This document shows, in pieces, positions 32,696 to 40,820 of a stretch of DNA of 64,000 nucleotides. Below the pieces are notes generated by a model. That model worked only from the letters and a program-made list of their open reading frames with translations. It did not search any database and was not told the DNA's origin. The translations under genes were made by a program, and so were the position numbers. The stretch's first letter is position 1. Each line of letters starts with the position of its first letter. Origin of the DNA: Chryseobacterium sp. c4a (GTDB lineage Bacteria > Bacteroidota > Bacteroidia > Flavobacteriales > Weeksellaceae); assembly GCF_009900745.1 (NCBI RefSeq), contig NZ_WXVU01000005.1:62001-126000 (forward strand), given 5' to 3'.

Positions 32696-34309
32696 ATGAT
32701 TCACAGTTATGTTATAATATCCATTGTAGTCTTATTGTCTGTAATGATATTGGTAATGATTGGGCAAAAACTGAAGGTAGCTTATCCTATTTTTCTTGTG
32801 ATTGCAGGATTGCTGATAAGCTTTGTTCCAGGGATGCCCCGCGTAGAAATAGAACCTGATCTTGTATTTCTGATTTTTCTTCCTCCTATTTTATTTGAAG
32901 CCGCATGGTTTACGTCATGGCAGGACTTTCACAAATGGAGAAAACAAATCTTTTCTATGGCATTTGGATTGGTGTTTTTAACATCAATCGTGGTTGCTTA
33001 TCTTTCATCTTCCATTATTCCGGGACTTACCGTAGCGATGGGATTCCTATTGGGCGGGGTAAATTCTCCACCAGATGCCGTAGCAGCAACTTCGGTACTG
33101 AAACACATGAAAATTCCTAAAAAAATCACCAATATTTTGGAAGGAGAAAGTTTGATTAATGATGCATCCAGTTTAATTGTATTCAAATTTGCACTTGCAG
33201 CAGTTATTTCAGGACAGTTTATCTGGAGAGACGCTATTCAGGATTTCTTTACCATGGCTATTGGTGGAATTGCAATGGGAGTTGCCGTAGGATTCTTGTT
33301 TGGTGCATTGTTGAGAATTATTCCTACAAACTCTAATATAGATACGGTTATCACCCTGATTGTTCCTTACATTATGTATGTGGGAGCAGAACATTTCCAT
33401 TTTTCAGGAGTATTAGCTGTAGTGGCGGGAGGTTTATTGATGTCTTATAACTCTCATTGCTATCTCAGTCATACCTCTAGGATACAGTCCGGGAACGTTT
33501 GGAGTGTGTTAATATTTCTGATGAACACCATTATTTTCATCCTTATCGGTCTTGAATTGCCAATCGTGGTGGAAGGGTTGACGGATTATACGGTTTCAGA
33601 AGGGATTTTCTATAGTGTAGTAATTGGTGGTGCGATTATCGGAACAAGAATCGTATACAGTTATGCATTAATGTATTTTCCAAGAATTTGCTCTAAAGAA
33701 TTAAGGTTAAAAGTTCCGAAACCAGATTGGCGCGAACCCTTTATTATCAGCTTTGCCGCGATGAGGGGAGTGGTTTCATTGGCAGCAGCATTATCAATAC
33801 CTGCATTTTTACCCAATGGAGATGCATTTCCGCACCGAAATATCATTTTATTTGTAACTTTCGTTATCATCTTAATTACGTTAGTTGGGCAAGGATTACT
33901 GCTTTCTCCAATCCTGAAAGTATTAAATATACAGGATGCCGGAAGCGAATTACCGGAAGAAAAACAAGAAGTAATTCTAATGCGTAAGCTTAAAGAAACA
34001 GCTTTACATAAGCTGGATAATGACTTTTCTGAACTGGCGGTCTCTAACAGTCTTGTACGCCACCAAAAACATAAACTGGAAAATGAAATGATGCTGATGG
34101 CTGATAAAGCCCAGTGTATGGCTTCTACCGGAGATTATGTGACAGCAATTAATGAGAATAAAGATGTTCTTCGTCAGATCATTCAAGCACAGAGAAATGA
34201 ATTGCATAGAATGAAAAGAGAAAAAATATTTGATGACCATGTGATGAGAACCATAGAAATGCAGCTGGATTTTGATGAAGCAAAAATTACCGGATTCTCA
34301 CATGGGTAA
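32696..34309 (+). CDS. CPA1-family Na+/H+ antiporter
   Basis: A 537-residue antiporter with about 12 membrane spans in the first 420 residues and a cytoplasmic C-terminal tail. Family landmarks: FLPPILFEAAWFTSW, GGVNSPPDAVAATSVLKHMKIP (the NhaP-type ND/SPDAVA region), EGESLINDASSLIVFKFA (ion-site Asn-Asp) and FAAMRGVVSLAAALSIP. It exchanges protons for Na+ or K+ across the inner membrane. The long tail is helical with heptad-like charges. It probably shares a transcript with the bestrophin gene. Confidence 0.93.
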   Translation: MIHSYVIISIVVLLSVMILVMIGQKLKVAYPIFLVIAGLLISFVPGMPRVEIEPDLVFLIFLPPILFEAAWFTSWQDFHKWRKQIFSMAFGLVFLTSIVVAYLSSSIIPGLTVAMGFLLGGVNSPPDAVAATSVLKHMKIPKKITNILEGESLINDASSLIVFKFALAAVISGQFIWRDAIQDFFTMAIGGIAMGVAVGFLFGALLRIIPTNSNIDTVITLIVPYIMYVGAEHFHFSGVLAVVAGGLLMSYNSHCYLSHTSRIQSGNVWSVLIFLMNTIIFILIGLELPIVVEGLTDYTVSEGIFYSVVIGGAIIGTRIVYSYALMYFPRICSKELRLKVPKPDWREPFIISFAAMRGVVSLAAALSIPAFLPNGDAFPHRNIILFVTFVIILITLVGQGLLLSPILKVLNIQDAGSELPEEKQEVILMRKLKETALHKLDNDFSELAVSNSLVRHQKHKLENEMMLMADKAQCMASTGDYVTAINENKDVLRQIIQAQRNELHRMKREKIFDDHVMRTIEMQLDFDEAKITGFSHG

Positions 34310-34343
34310 TAAGAAAACTTTACGATAAAGTAAAGATATAACG

Positions 34344-34507
34344 ACAAAAGTCACAAAAGGATTTAAGCTAAGTTTAAAATTAAGGTTAACTTGCGTAAGC
34401 TCACAAAGGGAAGATCTGGAGATTTTCAAAATAAAAGAGCTCTTTTCAATAGCAAGAATATTACCTTTGAAATAACTAAAGTATCAAGATTCTTTTGTGA
34501 CTTTTGT
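34344..34507. repeat. Long-spaced inverted repeat in the spacer (MITE-like or palindromic)
   Basis: ACAAAAGTCACAAAAG at 34344-34359 is the exact reverse complement of 34492-34507 (16 bp, arms about 130 bp apart). Inside lies a 14-bp palindrome AAAAGAGCTCTTTT (34432-34445). It fills most of the 229-base gap between the antiporter and SRPBCC genes; no gene is seen there. Confidence 0.55.
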
Positions 34508-34538
34508 AGTTAAAATAGTTTGTTAAAACTTTAAAAAT

Positions 34539-34964
34539 ATGAATACACCAATCATTGTTCAGTACAAAATCAATGCTCCAGTCGAAAAAGTTTGGAAAGC
34601 ATTAACGGATAAAAATGAAATGAAGTCCTGGTATTTTGATATTCAGGATTTTGAACCGGAAGTAGGAAAGATATTTAATTTCTACGAACCGGGAGGTGAA
34701 AATAAATACCATCATCAAGGAGAAGTCTTGGAAATTATTCCCCATCAGAAATTAAAACATACCTGGTCTTATCCTGATTTTTCAGAGCAAAAAACAACGG
34801 TAACCTGGGACTTGCAATCTGATAATGATGGAACGCTGGTGAAGTTAATTCATGAAGATATTGAAAATTTCAAAGACTTAGGAGAAGGATTTTCGAGAGA
34901 GAATTTTATAGGAGGCTGGAATGCTATTTTAGGAACAAGTTTAAAGGAATATTTAGAAAAGTAA
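34539..34964 (+). CDS. SRPBCC/AHSA1-family protein
   Basis: A 141-residue START-like helix-grip protein: INAPVEKVWKALTDKNEMKSWYFD at the N-terminus, the beta sheet with GEVLEIIPHQKLKHTWSYPDF, and the long C-terminal helix with FIGGWNAILGTSLKEYLEK. Members bind hydrophobic ligands or act as Hsp90 activator-like proteins; function here unknown. It leads a tight three-gene set with a GNAT gene (3-base gap) and a VOC gene (5-base gap). Confidence 0.88.
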   Translation: MNTPIIVQYKINAPVEKVWKALTDKNEMKSWYFDIQDFEPEVGKIFNFYEPGGENKYHHQGEVLEIIPHQKLKHTWSYPDFSEQKTTVTWDLQSDNDGTLVKLIHEDIENFKDLGEGFSRENFIGGWNAILGTSLKEYLEK

Positions 34965-34967
34965 AAC

Positions 34968-35468
34968 ATGATAGAATTACAATTGTTCAACATCAATGAT
35001 GCTCCGGCATTGATTTCAAATATTAAAGATAAAAAAGAACTTCTTCAATTTGCAGGCCCAATGTATCATTTTCCTTTAACTGAAGATCAACTTAAAATGG
35101 ATTTGTCTGATGAAAACAGAACCCTGTTTAAAATAGTGGATGTTGAGCATCAGAGTACAATCGGACATGCTCAGATATTTTTAAAAGATAACACTTTTTT
35201 GTTGGGAAGAATTTTAATTTGGGATGAAAACAATAGAGGAAAAGGCTATGGCAAAAAAGTTATGCAGGAACTTCTGAAATATGGATTCAGGAACTTTAAC
35301 AGGAAAGTTGCTGAATTGAATGTCTACGACTGGAATACCGGAGCTATTGAATGTTATAAAAAAGTAGGCTTTATCATTGATCCGGAAATTAAGAATGAAG
35401 TGAAGATTGATAATGAAACCTGGGTTTCAGTCAATATGAAAATTCACAGGAATACTTTTGTACAATAG
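34968..35468 (+). CDS. GNAT-family N-acetyltransferase
   Basis: A 166-residue acetyltransferase. Acetyl-CoA is bound at the RGKGYGKKVMQELLKYGF motif (about residues 86-103), followed by AELNVYDWNTGAIECYKKVGF, typical of RimJ/RimL-like members that acetylate small molecules or protein N-termini. Substrate unknown. It is sandwiched, with near-zero spacing, between SRPBCC and VOC genes. Confidence 0.87.
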   Translation: MIELQLFNINDAPALISNIKDKKELLQFAGPMYHFPLTEDQLKMDLSDENRTLFKIVDVEHQSTIGHAQIFLKDNTFLLGRILIWDENNRGKGYGKKVMQELLKYGFRNFNRKVAELNVYDWNTGAIECYKKVGFIIDPEIKNEVKIDNETWVSVNMKIHRNTFVQ

Positions 35469-35473
35469 AAGCG

Positions 35474-35857
35474 ATGAGCAGATTTACCGGGTTTCGTCCC
35501 ATGTTATGGACGGCAAATCTAGATGAAACCATTGGGTTTTATATCCAAACTCTTGGTTTTGAGCTGCTGGGAAGAAACGATGAATGGCATTGGGCTTCCC
35601 TTCGAAAAGATGATGTATATATTATGATTGCGTTGCCTAATAAAGATGAAAACCCTGATACCATAGGCTTTACCGGATCATTTTATTTTAATGTAGATAA
35701 AGTGGATGAATTATGGGAAGATCTTAAAATAAAGGCTAAAATTTGTTATGAAATTGAAACTTTTGAATGGGGAATGAGGGAATTTGCAGTATATGATAAC
35801 AATGGATATATACTACAATTTGGTGAACCCGTGGATAATATTGGTAATACGGAATAA
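35474..35857 (+). CDS. VOC-family (glyoxalase/bleomycin-resistance-like) protein
   Basis: A 127-residue VOC protein: GFRPMLWTANLDETIGFYIQTLGFELLG at the start and WGMREFAVYDNNGYILQFGEP at the end. With its SRPBCC and GNAT neighbours it forms a small stress- or resistance-type operon; no substrate can be named. Confidence 0.86.
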   Translation: MSRFTGFRPMLWTANLDETIGFYIQTLGFELLGRNDEWHWASLRKDDVYIMIALPNKDENPDTIGFTGSFYFNVDKVDELWEDLKIKAKICYEIETFEWGMREFAVYDNNGYILQFGEPVDNIGNTE

Positions 35858-35892
35858 AATTTGCTATTTTTGGGGAAATATTTAGAAAGTCA

Positions 35893-36915
35893 ATGAAAAA
35901 AAATATAATAGCGGGTTTCGCAGCAATCTTATTACTGGCATCTTGTAACAAGGATAAAGAGATTCTTGATACATTAAATACTTATAATAACTCTATGGTA
36001 GAGAAAGGATATCATTTCGGTGATAAACTTCAACTTCCAAAAGAAGTGACAGAAAATGCAGAAAGCGTAACCATTAGTTTTGGAGATAAAGAAACATCAG
36101 ATTTAACGATTGATCCAAAGTTTTTTACTTTAGGAGACAATGCGGTTACTTTTAATATCAAAACAAAAGGTGGAGAAACCTTGAACCAGGATGCAACGAT
36201 CAACGTATTTGCGAAAAATCCTGAAAAAAATATTGCTTACCAGATTGTAGCAGAATATCCTCACGATCCTAAAAACTTTGTACAGGGATTTCAGGTGGAA
36301 GGAAATACAATCTATGAAAGTGATGGGCAAAACGGATCTTCACAAATCTTAAAATATACGCTGGGAACAACAACTCCGCTCGCTTCTACCAAACAGGCTC
36401 CTGAAGATTTTTCAGAAGGAAGTACTATTGTAGGAGATAAAGTATACCAACTGACTTGGCAAAGTAAAAAAGGGTACATCTATGATAAAAGTTCCCTAAA
36501 ACTTCTTTCAGAATTTGCTTATCCAAACGTATTGGGTGAAGGTTGGGGATTAACGTATGATGGGAAAAACCTGATCGCATCAGACGGAAGTAAACTTTTA
36601 TATTTCCTGGATCCAAACAATCCTTCAAAGCTTATTAAGTACATTGCAGTAGCAGGAAGCTCACAGGCTTACGATCAACTGAATGAGTTGGAATATCACA
36701 ATGGATTTGTGTATGCAAATGTATGGCAGAAGCCTATTATCCTGAAAATTAATCCCACAACAGGAGAAGTTGTAGGTACATTTGATTTCACAGAAATTGC
36801 GAAACAAAATACCAAAGGAACAGATGATGTTCTGAACGGAATTGCTTTCAAAGGAGAAAATATGTTGGTAACAGGAAAGAACTGGCCGAAAATTTATGAA
36901 GTTCAATTGAAATAA
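35893..36915 (+). CDS. Glutaminyl-peptide cyclotransferase lipoprotein, copy 1
   Basis: A 340-residue lipoprotein (lipobox LLASC, Cys18) with a plant-type glutaminyl cyclase five-bladed propeller (PF05096) from about residue 110: YPHDPKNFVQGFQVEGNTIYESDG, FSEGSTIVGDKVYQLTWQSKKGYIYD, GWGLTYDGKNLIASDGS and LNGIAFKGENMLVTGKNWPKIYEV. It cyclises N-terminal Gln of exported proteins to pyroglutamate; lipid anchoring places it in the periplasm. A homologous copy follows after 85 bases. A TATTTTTG box upstream may be its -7 element. Confidence 0.9.
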   Translation: MKKNIIAGFAAILLLASCNKDKEILDTLNTYNNSMVEKGYHFGDKLQLPKEVTENAESVTISFGDKETSDLTIDPKFFTLGDNAVTFNIKTKGGETLNQDATINVFAKNPEKNIAYQIVAEYPHDPKNFVQGFQVEGNTIYESDGQNGSSQILKYTLGTTTPLASTKQAPEDFSEGSTIVGDKVYQLTWQSKKGYIYDKSSLKLLSEFAYPNVLGEGWGLTYDGKNLIASDGSKLLYFLDPNNPSKLIKYIAVAGSSQAYDQLNELEYHNGFVYANVWQKPIILKINPTTGEVVGTFDFTEIAKQNTKGTDDVLNGIAFKGENMLVTGKNWPKIYEVQLK

Positions 36916-37000
36916 TTATTGATAATCATCTTATAAAAATAGCGTTCCTTTGGGTTGCGCTATTTTTATTATTAGAGCTTATAAAATAGATATTAAAACA

Positions 37001-38038
37001 ATGAAAAACTTTATCAGATTAAATCTTATAGTTAGTTTTGCTGCAATACTTTTGTTGACATCCTGTAATAAAAATAAAGAAATGATGAATGCTCTTGCAG
37101 ACTATAATACTGCAAAAGAGAGCACGGGATATCACTTTGGGGATAAGCTTCAGCTTCCAAAAGAAGTTACTGATAATGTAGAAAGTATTACTATTAGTTT
37201 CATGCAGGGAGAAAGTTCAAACTTAATTATAGATCCTCAATTTTTTAGTTTGGGAGATAATAAAGTTGTTTTTGTTATTAAAGCTAAAAATGGAGAAACT
37301 TTTAATCAGGATGCAACAATCAATGTATTTACAAAAGCTAAAGAGAAAAATGTTGCCTATCAGATTGTAGCAGAGTATCCTCATAATCCTGCTCATTTTA
37401 TAGAAGGTTTTGTACTTGAAGGAAATACGGTTTATGAAAGTGATGGGTTGGAAAAAGAATCTCAACTGATAAAATATACTTTAGGAGCTACAGCTCCTTC
37501 TATTATAAGAAAGCAGCCCGCTGATATCTTTTCGGAAGGCTGTACAATAGTTGGTAATAAGGTATATCAACTTACTTACCTTAATAAAATTGGTTTTGTC
37601 TACGATAAAAATACATTAGAAAAACTGTCGGATTTTCCTTTACCTAATGTAATTGGAGAAGGTTGGGGGTTGACTTATGATGGGAAGGATCTTGTTGCAA
37701 CAGACGGTTCAAAATATCTTTATTTTCTTGATGTAAATACTCCTTCTAAAGTTATTAAAACAGTTGGGGTAGCTGGAAATACAGAAATATATGAGCATCT
37801 TAATGAACTTGAATATCATAAAGGCTTTATTTATGCCAATATTTGGCATAAACCTGTCATTGTAAAAATTGATCCTAAAACCGGAGAAGTCGTAGAAAGA
37901 TATGACTTTACAAAACTGACGAGTGAAAATGATCAAGGAGATAGTGAGCATGTTCTGAACGGAATAGCTTTTAAAGGCGATAACATGTTAGTAACAGGGA
38001 AAAACTGGGCGAAAATTTATGAAGTTGCCTTTAAGTAA
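37001..38038 (+). CDS. Glutaminyl-peptide cyclotransferase lipoprotein, copy 2
   Basis: A 345-residue tandem paralogue of the preceding gene, alike along the whole length: lipobox LLTSC, then YPHNPAHFIEGFVLEGNTVYESDG, FSEGCTIVGNKVYQLTYLNKIGFVYD, GWGLTYDGKDLVATDGS and LNGIAFKGDNMLVTGKNWAKIYEV. The frame reaches 36950, but ATG 37001 gives the same signal-peptide architecture as copy 1. Catalytic-site stretches are kept in both, so both are probably active. Its sequence looks more A+T-rich than copy 1. Confidence 0.9.
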   Translation: MKNFIRLNLIVSFAAILLLTSCNKNKEMMNALADYNTAKESTGYHFGDKLQLPKEVTDNVESITISFMQGESSNLIIDPQFFSLGDNKVVFVIKAKNGETFNQDATINVFTKAKEKNVAYQIVAEYPHNPAHFIEGFVLEGNTVYESDGLEKESQLIKYTLGATAPSIIRKQPADIFSEGCTIVGNKVYQLTYLNKIGFVYDKNTLEKLSDFPLPNVIGEGWGLTYDGKDLVATDGSKYLYFLDVNTPSKVIKTVGVAGNTEIYEHLNELEYHKGFIYANIWHKPVIVKIDPKTGEVVERYDFTKLTSENDQGDSEHVLNGIAFKGDNMLVTGKNWAKIYEVAFK

Positions 38039-38098
38039 TTAAAAGTGTAAATTGCTGGCATTCTATTTTGAAAGAATATTTTAATATAAGATAAAACA

Positions 38099-39064
38099 TT
38101 GAAAGTAATCTATCTGATATCCCTTTTCATCTTCTGTACCTCTGCGGCGCAGAACATTTTGCCTTTAGATACCTTGAAGCTAAAAGAAGCTAAAGATATG
38201 CTCGCGGATGATTACGGAAATCTATATATCTATAAAAATAAAGACTTTAGCTTTACAAAGTATGACTCTTTAGGGAAACAGATCGGGAAAATGATGCTTA
38301 CAGTTCCTTATAAAGTACAGACGGTACAAAACCCTTTGAATGTACCTTTGTTCTCGGAAAATGCCCAGGAAATGAAATTTGTAGACCAAAATATGAATGA
38401 AATCCAGCGTATAGATTTTAAGCAAAAATTTGGTTTTATCAGAATGGCTTATGCCGAAGATTTGCAGCAGCTATGGTTGCTGGATGATAGTACAAAACGC
38501 CTTATACAATATAATTTCAGAAACGATACCACGATCAATTCATTTCCTTTTGATATCAGTTTTGAAGACCTGATGGATTTGTTGGTATATGAAACGAAAG
38601 TATATATTCTTACCAAAAAACATATCAGAATTTATAATCTGAAATTTGAAAAGCTTTTTGAAGCCCCTGTGGATAACGGAAAGCGATTCAGAAGAGAAAA
38701 TGATAATATTTTGGTGGTGGGCAATAATTCAATTTTAAAATATGTTCCGGAGAAAGGGATGAGTGTTATTTTTGATGCCCCCGATGCACAAATTGTGGAT
38801 AAAAACATCCTTTCTTATTTTGAAATCAAGGGAAACAAGCTTTATCTTTACAGCCTTGAAAAAGTAAAGAAAGCCAGGCAGCAAAAACAACAGGAAGCTG
38901 AACTTCAGTCCATAGAGCAATCTGCTGGAAAACCTGCAGAAAATACCGAAGCAAAATCCAATGGAGGAGGGACAGAAAAGAAAACTCCTGAGAATACATT
39001 GGAAAAGTTGGTTGAAGAAACTTCCGAAGTTCAGGCAGCAGGCTTAGAAAAGCTTATCAATTAA
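38099..39064 (+). CDS. Secreted propeller-like protein of unknown function, TTG start
   Basis: A 321-residue exported protein starting with TTG (38099-38101), since no ATG precedes the signal peptide (ends FCTSAA|Q). The mature part has repeated beta-strand segments (GNLYIYKNKDFSFTKYDS, DLQQLWLLDDSTKRLIQYNF, DLLVYETKVYILTKKHIRIYN), resembling a small beta-propeller, and a charged Gln/Glu-rich tail (KARQQKQQEAELQ ...). No family recognised. It ends 25 bases before the deoxynucleoside kinase gene. Confidence 0.75.
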   Translation: MKVIYLISLFIFCTSAAQNILPLDTLKLKEAKDMLADDYGNLYIYKNKDFSFTKYDSLGKQIGKMMLTVPYKVQTVQNPLNVPLFSENAQEMKFVDQNMNEIQRIDFKQKFGFIRMAYAEDLQQLWLLDDSTKRLIQYNFRNDTTINSFPFDISFEDLMDLLVYETKVYILTKKHIRIYNLKFEKLFEAPVDNGKRFRRENDNILVVGNNSILKYVPEKGMSVIFDAPDAQIVDKNILSYFEIKGNKLYLYSLEKVKKARQQKQQEAELQSIEQSAGKPAENTEAKSNGGGTEKKTPENTLEKLVEETSEVQAAGLEKLIN

Positions 39065-39089
39065 TCAGTAAATACAAGGAAAAAGAATT

Positions 39090-39704
39090 ATGCATATTGC
39101 AGTTACAGGAAACATTGGAGCAGGAAAAACAACTTTAACTACGATGCTTTCTAAGCATTACGGATGGGATGCACAGTTTGAAGACGTAGATCACAATCCT
39201 TATCTGGAAGATTTTTATTCAGATATGAGCAAGTGGAGCTTTGCACTGCAGGTGTATTTTCTGGGAAGCAGATTTCGCCAGGTAAAAGAAATCAGAGAAA
39301 GTGGTAAAAATATTATTCAGGATCGTACTATTTATGAAGATGCTCACATCTTTGCAGAGAACCTTAATGATATGAACCTTCTTTCAGACAGAGATTTCAA
39401 TAATTATTCATCTGTTTTTGACCTGATGAAGTCGTTTGTTTCAGCACCGGATCTTTTGATTTATCTGAAATCAGATGTGCCTAATCTGGTAAAGAAAATC
39501 TACAAAAGAGGACGTGAATACGAAGCGTCTATCAGCATTGAATATCTTTCAAAACTGAATCAGAAGTATGAAAAATGGATTTCCAACTATACAGAAGGAA
39601 AACTTCTGATAATTGAAGTAGATGATCTTGATTTCGTAGAAAAACCGGAAGATTTTGGATTGATTCTGGAGAAAATTGAAACAGAATTACACGGTTTGTT
39701 TTAA
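39090..39704 (+). CDS. Deoxynucleoside kinase (dAdo/dGuo kinase-type)
   Basis: A 204-residue P-loop kinase that phosphorylates deoxynucleosides in the salvage pathway. P-loop is GNIGAGKTTL (about residues 7-16), the ERS-type lid/base motif is IIQDRTIYEDAHIFAENL, and ISIEYLSKLNQKYEKWI is typical of the dNK family. Cytoplasmic. Often found as the only dNK in Bacteroidota, beside unrelated genes as here. Confidence 0.93.
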   Translation: MHIAVTGNIGAGKTTLTTMLSKHYGWDAQFEDVDHNPYLEDFYSDMSKWSFALQVYFLGSRFRQVKEIRESGKNIIQDRTIYEDAHIFAENLNDMNLLSDRDFNNYSSVFDLMKSFVSAPDLLIYLKSDVPNLVKKIYKRGREYEASISIEYLSKLNQKYEKWISNYTEGKLLIIEVDDLDFVEKPEDFGLILEKIETELHGLF

Positions 39705-39749
39705 CAAACTTTTATCAGAGTATTAAGACAACATCCATTGAATTCTTGT

Positions 39750-39757
39750 TAAATTTG
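39750..39757 (+). promoter_or_regulatory. Candidate -7 element TAAATTTG for the ArsC-like gene
   Basis: A TAnnTTTG match 37 bases before the ATG at 39794; no strong -33 partner. Confidence 0.35.
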
Positions 39758-39793
39758 TAATCAACAAGTTTAATTTTTTTAAAATAATTAGAA

Positions 39794-40144
39794 ATGTTAG
39801 TTAAGGTTTTACATAACGGAAACTGTTCAAAATCAAATGCAGTATTAGAATACCTGGATGAAAACGGAGTATCTTTTGAGATCATCAATATCATAGAAGA
39901 TCCTTTAAGTATTCTGGAGATTAAAACCGTGTTGAAAAAACTTAACCAAAGTGTTTTTCATATCATTCGTAAAACAGATAAACTATATATCGAAAACTAC
40001 GCAGACAAAAATTATTCTGAAGAAGAATGGATCAAAATTCTGTCTGAAAATCCATCACTGATCCAGAGGCCAATCTTGGTAAAAGGTTCAGTAGCGATGC
40101 TGGGAAGACCTATTGAAAATGTGAAGTTCTTTATTGAGAAATAA
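39794..40144 (+). CDS. ArsC/Spx-family glutaredoxin-like protein
   Basis: A 116-residue thioredoxin-like protein with the N-terminal Cys in LHNGNCSKSNAVLEYL, a single-Cys ArsC-type site, and the conserved NPSLIQRPILVKGSVAMLGRP stretch that forms the oxyanion-binding region in arsenate reductases. It may reduce arsenate using glutathione/glutaredoxin-like partners, or act as a redox or RNA-polymerase-binding protein; sequence alone does not decide. No ars genes are nearby. A strong terminator follows. Confidence 0.85.
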   Translation: MLVKVLHNGNCSKSNAVLEYLDENGVSFEIINIIEDPLSILEIKTVLKKLNQSVFHIIRKTDKLYIENYADKNYSEEEWIKILSENPSLIQRPILVKGSVAMLGRPIENVKFFIEK

Positions 40145-40163
40145 TCATTATACATATAAAATA

Positions 40164-40200
40164 AAAAAAGTCCGTTTTAACTTGTAAAACGGACTTTTTT
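40164..40200. terminator. Terminator after the ArsC-like gene
   Basis: A 16-bp stem (AAAAAAGTCCGTTTTA with TAAAACGGACTTTTTT) and a 5-base loop. It also sits at the 3' end of the convergent gene, so it can serve both strands. Confidence 0.88.
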
Positions 40201-40239
40201 ATGTTCCCAGAAATACGATGCTGTTGGAAATTGAAAGCT

Positions 40240-40725
40240 TTAATGACCTTTTGGTGTTTTCTTTTTGTTTCCTTTGGGTTGTTGGATAGTATAGTACAGT
40301 GCCTCCAGTTCTTTTGGAGGATAACCGGCATCAAATATAGCAGAAGTGTAGGTGGTACCTCCTGAAGTAATGATTAAAGTAGCAGATAATGCCTGGTCGG
40401 AATACCTCCCTGTCGTAGGAGCTTTAAAGCTTGATATTTTGGAAAGATCAAGAGCTCCTGCTTGTCTTGCAATTTGTTCCCACTCAGAAGGATTCATTGC
40501 ATATTTTGTAGAATCATCATTGGATATGCTGATTTTATAAGTTGGTGTAAAAATAGAATTATGGTTAATTCCTCTTGTTCTTTCTGTTAATTGTATTTTT
40601 TCTATTTTTTGTTGTTGAGATGTATTAGTTGATTTTGCTATATTACTTTCGTTTTTGTTTTGATTTGCACAGCATATTGCTGATATTATTAAAATAATGC
40701 TTCCTAATGTTGAAAATATTCTCAT
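40240..40725 (-). CDS. Lipoprotein of unknown function
   Basis: A 161-residue protein with a signal peptide and Cys at residues 18-19 (IISAICCANQ), so lipidation is likely. The mature half is beta-rich, with ATLIITSGGTTYTSAIFDAG and a Lys-rich tail. No known family recognised. It is convergent with the ArsC-like gene and divergent from the M43 protease gene. A small cell-envelope protein is the best description. Confidence 0.68.
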   Translation of the reverse strand: MRIFSTLGSIILIISAICCANQNKNESNIAKSTNTSQQQKIEKIQLTERTRGINHNSIFTPTYKISISNDDSTKYAMNPSEWEQIARQAGALDLSKISSFKAPTTGRYSDQALSATLIITSGGTTYTSAIFDAGYPPKELEALYYTIQQPKGNKKKTPKGH

Positions 40726-40790
40726 TGTATTTTTTTTTATGTTATTTGAATTTTTGTTAAATAGTTGCTTTTTTAATGTATTTAATTATA

Positions 40791-40798
40791 TATATTTG
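40791..40798 (+). promoter_or_regulatory. Candidate -7 element TATATTTG for the M43 protease
   Basis: A TAnnTTTG match 22 bases before ATG 40821; a GTTG at 40764-40767 could stand in for -33. Confidence 0.35.
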
Positions 40799-40820
40799 CT
40801 AAATTATAAAAAATATACTA

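Noticed and set aside
34344..34507. Inverted repeat as a classical transposon
   Set aside because: There is no transposase or open frame between the arms and no clear target duplication; listed only as a repeat.
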